Below, piece after piece: positions 47,080 through 56,337 of a DNA stretch of 64,000 nucleotides. Source of the stretch: Geobacteraceae bacterium (GTDB lineage Bacteria; Desulfobacterota; Desulfuromonadia; Geobacterales; Geobacteraceae); assembly GCA_024281055.1 (NCBI GenBank), contig JAMXLF010000018.1:1-64000 (forward strand). Reading direction: 5' to 3'. The notes beneath the pieces are model-generated. The model saw only the letters and a program-made list of their open reading frames with translations, did not search any database and was not told the DNA's origin. The number at the start of each line of letters is the position of its first letter. Within the stretch, counting starts at the first letter, position 1. The position numbers and the translations under genes are program-made.

Positions 47080-48570
47080 ATGGAATCCGATACAATAAGG
47101 CTTTTGATAGTCGACGACGACGGTTTGGTGAGGGATATGATCTCATTCATCCTGGAATCCTATGACTATATCGTGGATACCGCCTGTAACGGACAGGAGG
47201 CCTACGAAAAGTATGAGGCGGACCAGGGGTTCAGCCTGATCATTTCAGACATGGAGATGCCGGTCATGTCCGGGCTGGAGATGACCAAGCTGCTTCGGGC
47301 GGAAGGGTTCGATGTCCCGGTTTTGATCCTGACGGGGGTTGTGGATATCTCCGTAGCGATAGAAGCCATGAAGAACGGGGCCTGCGACTACATTCTGAAG
47401 AACGAGGATGTCGAAAGCAGCATAGTCGTGGCAGTGGCCAACGTGCTTGAAAGGCAGCGCCTGAAGGAACGGAACAGGACACTGGAGCAGATGGTGGCGG
47501 AGCGGACGAAAGAGCTGAATGCATCGCTGCTCAAGGTGCAGGCTGCCAACCGGCTCATCCGCCAGACCTTTGGCCGCTACCTCTCCGACGACGTGGTGGC
47601 TGACATCCTCTATTCGCCCGAAGGAGCCGCTCTCGGGGGTGAAAGCCGGCTGATCACGGTCATGATGACCGATCTTCGCGGATTCACCTCCATTGCCGAG
47701 AGGCTGCCGGCCGGTGATGTTCTTGCCATCATCAACATCTACCTCGAAAAGATGACCGACGTCATCATGAAGTACAAGGGCACCATCATCGAGTTCATCG
47801 GAGACGCGATTCTCGCTGTTTTCGGCGCCCCCGTGTTCCGTGAGGACGACGCGAAGCGGGCGCTTGCCTGTGCCATCGAAATGCAGCAGGCCATGGCCGA
47901 AGTAAACGCGCGCTGCCGGGAGCTCGGCTATCCCGAAATCGAGCAGGGGATTGGCATCAACACCGGCGAGTCGGTTGTCGGCAACATCGGCTCCGACAAA
48001 AGAGCCAAGTACGGGATCGTGGGGAGGAACGTGAACCTCACCGGCCGCATCGAATCGTATACCATCGGCGGACAGATTCTGATCTCGGAAAGCACGGCCG
48101 AAGCGTGCGGTCACACCCTTACCTTCCGTGACAAGCTGAAGGTGATGCCCAAAGGCGTCAACAAGCCGATTACCCTTTTCGACGTGACCGGAATCGGGGC
48201 CGGTTTCAACGTATCTCTTCCGCACAGGGAGGTGGACGAACTCGTTGAACTGCCAAAGGAACTGGCGGTCGGATTCTATATCCTTGAAGGGAAGCATGCC
48301 ACGGGCACGGTTTATGAGGGCATCATCAGGAAACTGGGGGTAAAAGAGGCCCTTATTCAGTCGGAAATACCGGTCGCTCGTCTGGCAAACCTGAAGCTCA
48401 GTCTGGCCGGGAGCGACGGCAATGAACTGGCAACGGATCTCTACGCCAAGGTCATCGAATCTCCTTCGTGTTCTCCGTCGTCGTTCAAGGTTCATTTCAC
48501 GTCTCTGCCGCCGGAAGCGAAAGTATTTCTGGAAAATGCCCTGAATAACCGTATCGATTCACCGGCATGA
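47080..48570 (+). CDS. Response-regulator receiver fused to class III nucleotide cyclase
   Basis: 496 residues. Receiver (about 1-125, phospho-acceptor Asp57 in LIISDMEMP), a short coiled coil (RLKERNRTLEQMVAERTKEL), then a class III cyclase (about 185-345: VMMTDLRGFTSIAERL first metal Asp; IIEFIGDAILAVFGAP second metal Asp; GINTGESVVGN; NVNLTGRIES). The C-terminal ~140 residues are PilZ-like in look but not certain. The base-recognition Lys expected before FIGD (DKFIGD) is Glu here (IEFIGD) and the partner residue is Gly (KYGIVG), so cGMP or another product is possible. The receiver resembles that of the PP2C gene at 52615. The next-but-two gene upstream has a cNMP domain, a natural receptor. 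Confidence 0.9.
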   Translation: MESDTIRLLIVDDDGLVRDMISFILESYDYIVDTACNGQEAYEKYEADQGFSLIISDMEMPVMSGLEMTKLLRAEGFDVPVLILTGVVDISVAIEAMKNGACDYILKNEDVESSIVVAVANVLERQRLKERNRTLEQMVAERTKELNASLLKVQAANRLIRQTFGRYLSDDVVADILYSPEGAALGGESRLITVMMTDLRGFTSIAERLPAGDVLAIINIYLEKMTDVIMKYKGTIIEFIGDAILAVFGAPVFREDDAKRALACAIEMQQAMAEVNARCRELGYPEIEQGIGINTGESVVGNIGSDKRAKYGIVGRNVNLTGRIESYTIGGQILISESTAEACGHTLTFRDKLKVMPKGVNKPITLFDVTGIGAGFNVSLPHREVDELVELPKELAVGFYILEGKHATGTVYEGIIRKLGVKEALIQSEIPVARLANLKLSLAGSDGNELATDLYAKVIESPSCSPSSFKVHFTSLPPEAKVFLENALNNRIDSPA

Positions 48571-48657
48571 TGTGGAGAAAGCGCAAAACGGAAGAGCAGG
48601 TGTGCAATGTCGCGGCGTCTTGGGAGAGGCGGGATTTTGATATGAAGAAGGTACCCG

Positions 48658-50889
48658 ATGGCATTTGATCAGACCAAATTCCTGGCCCGGTTCCTCGAAG
48701 AGGCGCGGGAGCACTGCGCCCGGCTGAACAGCGGGCTCCTGGAGATCGAGCGGAACAGCGGCGATGCGGAGACGATGAACGCCCTGTTCCGCGCCGCCCA
48801 TACCATCAAGGGTTCTTCGCGGATGATGAAGCTCCTGGCGGTGACGGAGGTGGCGCACAAACTGGAGGATGTCCTCGATGCCCTGCGGGGCGGGAAAATC
48901 CCCTTTTCCCGCGCCTTGTCCGACACCCTGTTCGGTGGGGTCGACGCCATCACCCGGATGATCGAGGGGATCGCCGCCGGCGACCGGATCGACGAACCAC
49001 CGGCGGCCGTCTGCGAGGAGCTGGAAAAGGCGGCCCGCGGTGAGCTCTCCCCCGGGGAAACCCGGGTTTCCCCTCCGGTTACAGAGGCGCCAGCCCCGGC
49101 CTCTCCTGCACCCTCGGCAGAGGCAGGTTCACAGCCTCCTGTCCAGACTCCTCAACCGGCGGCGGAGGCCGGCGGCAGGCGCGCGGCTGCCGAAACCATC
49201 CGCGTTGATGCGGCCAAGCTGGATGCCCTGATCAAGCTCATGGGGGAGATCGTCTCCGGGCAGAACCGCTGGCGCCGGACCGCAGGGCACATACGGGAGG
49301 CGGAGCAGCTTGCCGCGAAGAGCGCCGAAGCGCTGGCCTGTCTCGTCCGGGACGAAGGTGCGGGGGGGCGGGGCGAAGGGGTGCTGCGGGGGGTGCGGGA
49401 TCTGCAGGCGAAGCTGCACCGCCTGGGAGTGGGCGCACGGGAGGATTTCCCGGCCCAGGAACAGCTGATCGGCCAGCTGCAGGAGATCTCCCTCAAGATG
49501 CGGATGCTGCCGCTGGCGACGGTCTTCGACACCTTTCCGCGCACCGTGCGCGACACGGCACGGGGCCTCGGGAAAGAGATCGATTTTGTCGTCGAGGGGG
49601 GGGAAACCGAGCTCGACAAGAAGATCATCGAGAAGATCGGCGACCCTCTCCTCCACATGATCCGCAACGCCATCGACCATGGCATCGAGGAGCCCGCGGA
49701 GCGACTGGCCGCCGGCAAGAGGGAGCGGGGGACGCTCCGGCTCGCCGCCCGCTACGAAGGGGGAAGCGTCACCGTGACCCTCCAGGACGACGGCCGGGGG
49801 ATTTCCGCGGGCAGGGTCCGCGAGAAGGCCCTCCAGAAAAGGCTCGTTACCGATGACGCCCTGGCCAGGATGTCCGAGACCGAGGTCATCGATTTCATCT
49901 TCCACCCAGGGTTCAGCACCAGCGCGATCATCACCGACCTCTCCGGCCGGGGAGTGGGGATGGACGTGGCGCGGAAGGTCATTGTCGACGAGTTGAAGGG
50001 GGCCATCCAGGTGGAGACGAAAGAGGGGCAGGGGTGCGCCTTCTCTATCAGACTCCCCCTCACCCTGGCCATGTTCCGCCTCCTTCTCGTCACCGCGGGC
50101 TCACGAGTCTTTGCTCTGCCGGCGACGGCGGTCTGCGAGATCGTGACCGTTCCCCGCGCCGAGCTCATCGAGGTGGTGAACCGGTCGGCGGTCAGGCTGC
50201 GGGAGCAGATCATCCCCGTGGAGAAACTGGCCCGGGTCCTTGGCATCGCCGACGGAGGGGAGCGGGAGCCGGACCAGGCGCTCCTCATCATTGTCGCCAC
50301 CGGGAACGAAAAGCTGGGGCTCGTGGTCGATGCTCTCCTCACCGAGGAGGATATGGTCGTAAAACCGCTCCCACCACATCTGGCGAACGTGCGGCTGGTG
50401 TCGGGGGTGGCGGTGGGGAGCGGCAACGGGATCATCAACGTCCTCCGGGTACCGGCGCTCCTGCGGGGGGCGCGGGAACTCAAAGAGGGGGTTGGGGTGA
50501 AACCCGCCGCCGTCGAGCGGCGGGAGATCACCATTCTCGTGGTCGACGACTCCGTCAACACCCGGGAAATCGAGAAAAATATCCTCGAAGCCTACGGCTA
50601 TGCCGTGGTCATGGCGGAGGACGGCATGGAGGCGTACGAAAAGGCGATGGAGCGCCGCTACGATGCCGTGATCACCGATGTGGAGATGCCGCGTCTCGAC
50701 GGGTTCTCTCTGACGGAGCGCCTGCGCCGTGACGAGAACTATCGCGACACCCCGATCATCATCGTCACCTCCCGGGAGAAGGAAGAGGACAAGCGGCGGG
50801 GGATTGCGGTCGGCGCCAATGCCTACATCGTGAAGGGGTCGTTCGAGCAATCGAACCTCCTGGATACGGTGCAGAATCTGGTCGGATGA
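48658..50889 (+). CDS. cheA: CheA-type hybrid histidine kinase with C-terminal receiver
   Basis: 743 residues. Hpt (P1) with phospho-His48 in FRAAHTIKGSS; an Ala/Pro-rich linker; dimerisation and P3 helices (LMGEIVSGQNRW); HATPase (about 320-465: IRNAIDHGIEEPAERL, DDGRGIS, FSTSAIITDLSGRGVGMDV); CheW-like P5 domain; and a receiver (about 620-743, VVDDSVNTREIEKN, VITDVEMPRLDG). As the only CheA in the window it must serve the MCP and CheW genes 10 kb upstream. No P2/CheY-binding domain is clear and no free CheY gene is present. GAAGAAGG precedes the ATG. Confidence 0.94.
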   Translation: MAFDQTKFLARFLEEAREHCARLNSGLLEIERNSGDAETMNALFRAAHTIKGSSRMMKLLAVTEVAHKLEDVLDALRGGKIPFSRALSDTLFGGVDAITRMIEGIAAGDRIDEPPAAVCEELEKAARGELSPGETRVSPPVTEAPAPASPAPSAEAGSQPPVQTPQPAAEAGGRRAAAETIRVDAAKLDALIKLMGEIVSGQNRWRRTAGHIREAEQLAAKSAEALACLVRDEGAGGRGEGVLRGVRDLQAKLHRLGVGAREDFPAQEQLIGQLQEISLKMRMLPLATVFDTFPRTVRDTARGLGKEIDFVVEGGETELDKKIIEKIGDPLLHMIRNAIDHGIEEPAERLAAGKRERGTLRLAARYEGGSVTVTLQDDGRGISAGRVREKALQKRLVTDDALARMSETEVIDFIFHPGFSTSAIITDLSGRGVGMDVARKVIVDELKGAIQVETKEGQGCAFSIRLPLTLAMFRLLLVTAGSRVFALPATAVCEIVTVPRAELIEVVNRSAVRLREQIIPVEKLARVLGIADGGEREPDQALLIIVATGNEKLGLVVDALLTEEDMVVKPLPPHLANVRLVSGVAVGSGNGIINVLRVPALLRGARELKEGVGVKPAAVERREITILVVDDSVNTREIEKNILEAYGYAVVMAEDGMEAYEKAMERRYDAVITDVEMPRLDGFSLTERLRRDENYRDTPIIIVTSREKEEDKRRGIAVGANAYIVKGSFEQSNLLDTVQNLVG

Positions 50890-50937
50890 CGGCGGTGGTC
50901 TGCGGCTGGCGAGAAGCTGATTTCGAGATCGGACGAT

Positions 50938-52581
50938 ATGGGAAATCCCGAGGATAAGCTGGAGAAGTTGCGGGAAGCGTTCGCCCGGCAGTTGCCGGAG
51001 CGGGTCGCGACCATCGTTGCCGCATGGGAAGGTCTGCCCGGAGAAGGGTGGTGCCCGGAACGACTGGGGGACCTTGTGCGCCTTCTCCACAACCTCGCCG
51101 GCACTGCGGCAACGTTCGGTCTCGCCGATGTCGCCGGCGCGGCCAGAAAGGCCGAAAAAGAGGCGCGGCGGATCGTGGAGTCGTGTCTCCCGCCGACGCA
51201 GGAACAGTGCGCCGAAATCCGGACCTTGTTGAGCGCCCTGCCGGCAGCCGGAACGAGCCGGCGCGCCCCAGCTCTTGCACCGGAGGAAAGAGATGGTATC
51301 CTCACGAAGCCCCATTGTGCGGAACAGAGGAAACGGGTCTATCTGGCGGATGACGATCCCGTCCTTTCAAAAAGTCTGGCGTCGCAGATCGGCTGTTTCG
51401 GCTACGATGTCAGAACCTTTACGCGGCTGAGCGAACTTGAGGGCGCGGTGCTGACGGCGCCCCCGGCAGCGATCATCATGGCCACGACCTTCCAGAAGGC
51501 GGAGATGGCGGGCGCCGAGGCCGTCGCCGCCATCAGGGACGAAGGAGGGGCGCCCGTCCCCGTTATCTTCATCTCCCGGCGGACCGACCTCGACTGCCGC
51601 CTCAAAGCCGTCAAGGCGGGAGGATACGCCTACTTCGTGAAACCGGTGCCGATAAGCGACCTCGTCGACAAGCTGGATGCGCTCACCTCCGACAGGCGCG
51701 CCGACCCTTACCGGATCCTGATCGTCGACGACGATCCGGAGCTCGCCGCATTCCACGCCCACCTCCTCGAGCGGCACGGGATGGTGACCGAAACCGTTAC
51801 CGACCCGTTCGGGATCATGAGGCCGCTGGTCGAATTCAACCCGGACCTGATCCTCATGGACATGTACATGCCCGACTGCACCGGCAACGAGCTGGCCCGG
51901 GTGATCCGCCAGATGGAGGCGTACGTCAGTATTCCGATCGTCTTCCTGTCCGCGGAGACGAGGATCGACAAACAGCTTGTCGCCATGAGCATGGGAGGCG
52001 ACGACTTCCTCACCAAGCCGATCGAGCCGGGGCACCTCATCTCGTCCGTCACCTCCAGAGCCGAGCGAATGCGCATTCTCCGGACGTTCATGGAACGGGA
52101 CAGCCTCACCGGCCTCCTCAACCACACCAAGACCAAGGAGGAGCTGGACCTGGCCGCGCTGCGCGCCCGGCGGGAAGGAAAGAGCCTGGCGTTCGCCATG
52201 ATCGATATCGACCATTTCAAAGCGGTCAATGATACCCATGGGCACCCGGTGGGGGATCAGGTGATCGTCATCCTTGCCCGCCTGCTGCAGCAGCGCCTGC
52301 GCAGGACCGACATCATCGGCCGTTACGGGGGCGAGGAATTTGCGGTCATACTCCCGGACACCGACCTGGCTGACTCCCTGGGGATAATGGACGAGATACG
52401 GCAGGTGTTCGAGCGGATCCGCCACCAGGGGAACGATGGGGATTTCTCCGTTACCTTCAGCTGCGGCGTAGCCGGCCTCGCTTCCTGCCGGAGCGGGGCG
52501 GAGCTCAACAGCGCGGCGGACAGGGCGCTCTACGAGGCGAAGCGGAGCGGGAGAAACCGGGTGGCGGCGTTCCGGGGATGA
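50938..52581 (+). CDS. Hpt-REC-REC-GGDEF diguanylate cyclase
   Basis: 547 residues. N-terminal Hpt-like domain (His51 in RLLHNLAGTAATFG); a degenerate receiver (about 130-245) whose phosphate-accepting Asp is replaced (IIMATTF); a normal receiver (about 255-375, LILMDMYMPDC); and a GGDEF domain (about 385-545) with RYGGEEFAVILPDTD, the active GGEEF form. The inhibitory c-di-GMP site RxxD is present as RRTD five residues before GGEEF. It makes c-di-GMP in the cytoplasm, switched by phosphotransfer. Neighbour of CheA and of the MshEN-ATPases that may bind its product. Confidence 0.93.
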   Translation: MGNPEDKLEKLREAFARQLPERVATIVAAWEGLPGEGWCPERLGDLVRLLHNLAGTAATFGLADVAGAARKAEKEARRIVESCLPPTQEQCAEIRTLLSALPAAGTSRRAPALAPEERDGILTKPHCAEQRKRVYLADDDPVLSKSLASQIGCFGYDVRTFTRLSELEGAVLTAPPAAIIMATTFQKAEMAGAEAVAAIRDEGGAPVPVIFISRRTDLDCRLKAVKAGGYAYFVKPVPISDLVDKLDALTSDRRADPYRILIVDDDPELAAFHAHLLERHGMVTETVTDPFGIMRPLVEFNPDLILMDMYMPDCTGNELARVIRQMEAYVSIPIVFLSAETRIDKQLVAMSMGGDDFLTKPIEPGHLISSVTSRAERMRILRTFMERDSLTGLLNHTKTKEELDLAALRARREGKSLAFAMIDIDHFKAVNDTHGHPVGDQVIVILARLLQQRLRRTDIIGRYGGEEFAVILPDTDLADSLGIMDEIRQVFERIRHQGNDGDFSVTFSCGVAGLASCRSGAELNSAADRALYEAKRSGRNRVAAFRG

Positions 52582-52614
52582 GAACAGCGATTGCCCATTC
52601 AAAGGGAGAACCGG

Positions 52615-53763
52615 ATGGACGAAGGTAAGTGCAGAATTCTTGTCGTGGATGACGATCCTTTCGTCGCCGAGATGCTGGCGGTGATTCTCGATGCCGACGG
52701 CTACGCCGTCGAGACGGCGGAAAACGGCCTTCAGGCGCTGGAGCGCATGGCTGCCGCTCCCGATACCGGCCTCGTGGTCTCCGACATGAACATGCCCGGC
52801 ATGAACGGCCTCGAACTCATCGCCAGGGTCCGCGAGCTGAACGCGGATGTCCCGATCATCATCCTCACGGGAAACAACGAAATTTCCGTGGCGATACAGG
52901 CACTGAACGGCGGCGCCAGCGACTACCTCCTCAAGGACGAGAACATCCAGGAGACCATCGTCATCTCGGTGGAAAAAGTCCTCGAAAAGCATCAACTCCG
53001 GATGAAAAACCGTCAGCTCATGGAGGACCTCGCCCGGAAGAACCGCGAGCTGGAAAAGGAGCGGGTACTGGCCCACAAGGTCCAGGAGAGCATCCTTCCC
53101 CAGAACCTTTCCCTGCCCGGTTTCCGGACCGCCACCCGCTACCGTCCCTCCAACCAGATCGGCGGGGATTTCTTCGATGCCTGGGAGAGCGGGGGACATG
53201 TCCATTTCCTCATCGGCGACATCTCGGGACACAGTACCTCGTCGGCACTCCTCATGGCGGTCTGCAAGGGAATGTTCCATTCCCTCGGCCAGACCATGCA
53301 CGACCCCCTCGCGCTGGTCACCGCCGCCAACCGGATGCTCTGCCCGATGCTCGGCGACAGCGGCATGTTCCTCACCCTCGTGTACATGACCTATGCGCGG
53401 GAGAGCGGGACGCTGCGGCTCCTCTCCGCGGGGCATAACCCGGTCTACCTTCTCCGGGGAGAGGAAATCATCTCCTTCGAGTCCACGGGACCGGCCCTCG
53501 GGTGGGATGCGGACGACAGCTGGGACGTGACCGAGGCGGCGCTCACCCTCGGCGACCTGCTGTTTCTCTACACCGACGGGCTGATCGAGGCGAAAAACGA
53601 TGCGGGGGAAGAGTTCGAGGGAAGGCTGTCGGCTACCCTCGCTGCGCTCACCACAATGCCGGAAGAAATGGTCGCGGGGGTATTCGGTGCGTTGACCGAC
53701 TTCTGCGGCGGCCGCTTCGAGGACGACATCACCCTGTTTGCCGTGCTGCGGGAGGAACCGTGA
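52615..53763 (+). CDS. Receiver-PP2C phosphatase (RsbU/SpoIIE type)
   Basis: 382 residues. Receiver (about 1-125; Asp57 in VVSDMNMP), a coiled-coil linker, and a SpoIIE-type PP2C domain (about 180-380): IGGDFFDAW and GDISGHSTSSALLMAV (metal Asp), LSAGHNPVYLL, LYTDGLIEAKN, FEDDITLFAV. It would dephosphorylate the STAS protein two genes downstream. GGGAG precedes the ATG at 52615. The receiver is a close relative of the one on the cyclase at 47080 (both VAI.A...GA.DY.LK.E motifs), so both may be phosphorylated by the same CheA. Confidence 0.92.
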   Translation: MDEGKCRILVVDDDPFVAEMLAVILDADGYAVETAENGLQALERMAAAPDTGLVVSDMNMPGMNGLELIARVRELNADVPIIILTGNNEISVAIQALNGGASDYLLKDENIQETIVISVEKVLEKHQLRMKNRQLMEDLARKNRELEKERVLAHKVQESILPQNLSLPGFRTATRYRPSNQIGGDFFDAWESGGHVHFLIGDISGHSTSSALLMAVCKGMFHSLGQTMHDPLALVTAANRMLCPMLGDSGMFLTLVYMTYARESGTLRLLSAGHNPVYLLRGEEIISFESTGPALGWDADDSWDVTEAALTLGDLLFLYTDGLIEAKNDAGEEFEGRLSATLAALTTMPEEMVAGVFGALTDFCGGRFEDDITLFAVLREEP

Positions 53764-54197
53764 CCGACCGGACGATAACGCTGACGTTCACCCCCGATTT
53801 TCGCACCGTAGACCTGGTGCGGGCCGCCCTCCAGGGAATCTGCCGTGAGCTTTTCGAACCCGATGGGGGCGCATTCACCTTCGAGCTGGCGCTGGCGGCG
53901 ACGGAAGCGATGAACAACGTCGCGGAGCATTCCGGCGCCTCCGTCGCCGAGCTGGAGGTCGCGGCCGACGAGGAGGGGGTCGTCCTGCGCCTTGCGTCCC
54001 CGGGGGAGCGGTTCGATTCCAGCGCTGCCGCCGCCATGCCCGACGACGCCTCGGACCCGGACGGGGCCGAGGGGGGGTACGGGCTCGCCCTGATCCAGGA
54101 ACTGGTCGACCGGCTCGAGTTCGTCTATGAGAACGGAAGGAATGTTCTTACCTTATACAAGCGTTTCAACAATGAAGGGATCACAAAGGAGGGGTAG
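53760..54197 (+). CDS. RsbW-like serine kinase / anti-sigma factor
   Basis: 145 residues of the GHKL-fold HATPase_c_2 family: LALAATEAMNNVAEHSGASV (N-box with the Asn), LRLASPGERFDSS, GAEGGYGLALIQELVDRLEF (G2 box). RsbW/SpoIIAB proteins phosphorylate a STAS antagonist or bind a sigma factor. The start is GTG at 53760, overlapping the phosphatase stop. No sigma-factor gene is near. Confidence 0.9.
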   Translation: MTDRTITLTFTPDFRTVDLVRAALQGICRELFEPDGGAFTFELALAATEAMNNVAEHSGASVAELEVAADEEGVVLRLASPGERFDSSAAAAMPDDASDPDGAEGGYGLALIQELVDRLEFVYENGRNVLTLYKRFNNEGITKEG

Positions 54198-54563
54198 ATG
54201 GAAATCAAGGTCGAAGTCGACAACAACGTGGTGATTCTCAGGCCGGTGGGGAGCCTCGTCGCCAGCACGGCGGAGTTTCTCAAGGCGCAGGTGGCGAAGC
54301 TGGTCGAAAAGAACTACGTCCATGTCCTGCTGGACATGGCGAAGCTCGAATTCATCGACAGCTCGGGGCTCGGGGCGTGCATCGCCGCCAACAAGACCCT
54401 GGCGGGAAGCGAGGGGGGACTGGTCTGCACCGGCGCCAGCGAGCCGGTCCGCAAGATCTTCCGCATCACCAGGGCCGACCAGAAGATCCCCTTTGCCGAT
54501 TCCCGGCTCGACGGCCTCAGGATCCTTCAGGACAAGGCCTTCAAAGGCGGTGGCAAAGGATGA
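54198..54563 (+). CDS. STAS-domain anti-sigma factor antagonist (RsbV-like)
   Basis: 121 residues: MEIKVEVDNNVVILRPVGSL, LLDMAKLEFIDSSGLGACIA (phospho-acceptor Ser55/56), and VRKIFRITRADQKIPF. It begins directly after the RsbW-like gene, with GGAGG just before it. With that kinase and the PP2C phosphatase it forms a complete partner switch. The long C-terminal tail (about 110-121) is unusual. Confidence 0.92.
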   Translation: MEIKVEVDNNVVILRPVGSLVASTAEFLKAQVAKLVEKNYVHVLLDMAKLEFIDSSGLGACIAANKTLAGSEGGLVCTGASEPVRKIFRITRADQKIPFADSRLDGLRILQDKAFKGGGKG

Positions 54564-56290
54564 GTGCCCGGAAACGACTTGGCGAAATCCTCGTCGAACA
54601 GCGGGTGATCACATCCCAGCAGCTCGCCGAGGCACTCAGGAAGCAGAAGGATCTCGAACTCCCGCTCGGCGAGGTCCTGGTCCGGATGAAGGCCGTCACC
54701 GAAAACATGATCCTGGAGATCCTCGGCAAGCATCTGAAGATCGATTATCTCAACATCGCCGAAAACGACTTCCAACTGGTCGACCGTTCCCTCGCCGGTG
54801 TGCTGACGGTGGATGTCTGCCGACGGCTGCGGGTTCTCCCCGTTTTCCAGCTCGTCGACGACGAGACGAGGAGCCTCACCCTGGCCATGGCCGATCCACT
54901 CGACGAGGCGGCGATCAACGAGGTGGAGCACCTCACCGACTGCCATGTGACGCCGATCCTTACCACATCGACCGCGATCATGGGTGGGATCGCCAAGCTG
55001 TTCTCGGTCAAGGTCGCGGTGGCCGAGACGCCGAAGATGGAAGAAGGGCATACGGTCAACATCGTCAACAAGCTCCTGTCGGAGGCGGTCAGTCTCGGAG
55101 CGAGCGATATCCACATCGAGCCCCATGCGAAGCAGGTTCACGTCCGCTACCGGATCGACGGCGTCCTCCAGCTGGTTTCCATGGTGAATTCCGCCTATCT
55201 CCCCTCCGTCGTCTCCCGGCTGAAGATCATGGGGAGCGAGTCCAATGCGCTCATGCGCATCGAAGAAAAACGCCTTCCCCAGGACGGCGCCTTCTCCAGG
55301 GTGATCGGGGGGCATGCCGTCGACTTCCGCGTCTCCAGTCTTCCCACGATCTACGGGGAAAAGTTAGTGATCCGTCTCTTCGACAAGGACCGGGCCGCCC
55401 ACATCGGCCGGATCGCCGACCTCAACATGCCGTTGAGGATCGAACGCCAGTTCCTGCGCTGCATCAACCAGCCGAGCGGCATCACGATCGTGACGGGGCC
55501 GACCGGGAGCGGCAAGACGACCACTCTGAACGCCGTGGTTAACGAGATCAACGATGTGGGGCTCAACATCGTCACCGTGGAGGACCCGGTGGAGTACCAC
55601 GCCGTCGATTACGTCAACCAGAGTTCCCTCATGCCCCAGGCAGGCTATACGTACGCCCGGGCCCTGCGGGCGATCATGCGGCAGGACCCCGACGTGATCC
55701 TCATCGGCGAGGTACGCGACCTGGAAACCGCCGAAATAGCGGTCCAGGCGGCTCTGACCGGGCACCGGGTCTTTACCACCCTCCATACCGAAGACGCGGC
55801 GGGGGCCGTCGTCCGCATGGTCGATATTGGTGTCGAGCAGTTTCTCGTCTCCTCCACGCTGGTATCGGCCATCAATCAGCGGCTGGTCCGGATTGTCTGC
55901 GCGAAGTGCGCGGAGGAATACATCCCGGACCGGGAAGAGCTGATCGAGCTGAACATCGACGAGGACGTGGCCGACGAGATCGTCGGCAACCGCCTGATGT
56001 TCACCATCCGCAAGGGACGCGGCTGCTACGCGTGCCGCAACACGGGCTTCCGCGGACGTCAGGGGGTTTTCGAGATTTTGACGGTCACCCCGGAGGTAAG
56101 GGCGCTCATCCTCCAGAAGCAGAACTCGGATGTGATCGCCCAGAAAGCGCGGGAGGCCGATCCTGCAAATATGATCTTCGAGGAGGGACTGCGCCTGGTG
56201 CTGACCGGGGTAACGAGCCTCGAAGAGTTGAAGCGCATCCCCAGGGGTGACTACAAAATGAAAAGTGCCGCGGAAATCCTGCGGGGGTAG
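54560..56290 (+). CDS. GspE/PilB-type ATPase with N-terminal MshEN domain
   Basis: 576 residues. MshEN c-di-GMP domain (about 1-110: RLGEILVEQRVITSQQLAEA, PLGEVLVRMKAV), then the secretion ATPase: SDIHIEPHAKQVHVRYRIDG, VTGPTGSGKTTTLNAVV (Walker A), QDPDVILIGEVRDLETAEIA (Walker B/Asp box), TGHRVFTTLHTEDAAG (His box), and CAKC...CYACRNTGFRG zinc motif. Members drive T4P or T2SS assembly at the inner membrane. Overlaps the STAS gene by 4 bases (ATGA); no pilin or secretin genes are near. Confidence 0.93.
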   Translation: MSARKRLGEILVEQRVITSQQLAEALRKQKDLELPLGEVLVRMKAVTENMILEILGKHLKIDYLNIAENDFQLVDRSLAGVLTVDVCRRLRVLPVFQLVDDETRSLTLAMADPLDEAAINEVEHLTDCHVTPILTTSTAIMGGIAKLFSVKVAVAETPKMEEGHTVNIVNKLLSEAVSLGASDIHIEPHAKQVHVRYRIDGVLQLVSMVNSAYLPSVVSRLKIMGSESNALMRIEEKRLPQDGAFSRVIGGHAVDFRVSSLPTIYGEKLVIRLFDKDRAAHIGRIADLNMPLRIERQFLRCINQPSGITIVTGPTGSGKTTTLNAVVNEINDVGLNIVTVEDPVEYHAVDYVNQSSLMPQAGYTYARALRAIMRQDPDVILIGEVRDLETAEIAVQAALTGHRVFTTLHTEDAAGAVVRMVDIGVEQFLVSSTLVSAINQRLVRIVCAKCAEEYIPDREELIELNIDEDVADEIVGNRLMFTIRKGRGCYACRNTGFRGRQGVFEILTVTPEVRALILQKQNSDVIAQKAREADPANMIFEEGLRLVLTGVTSLEELKRIPRGDYKMKSAAEILRG

Positions 56291-56337
56291 GGTGGGTCCT
56301 GCCGTCAACCAAAGGTGCTCGCGGAGAAGGGACGACC

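Noticed and set aside
47245-48495. Minus-strand frame over the cyclase gene
   Set aside because: Antisense to the receiver and cyclase motifs; no start signal.
51367-53436. Minus-strand frame of about 690 codons
   Set aside because: Antisense to the GGDEF and PP2C genes, both with clear motifs; composition is His/Val/Gly-rich shadow type.
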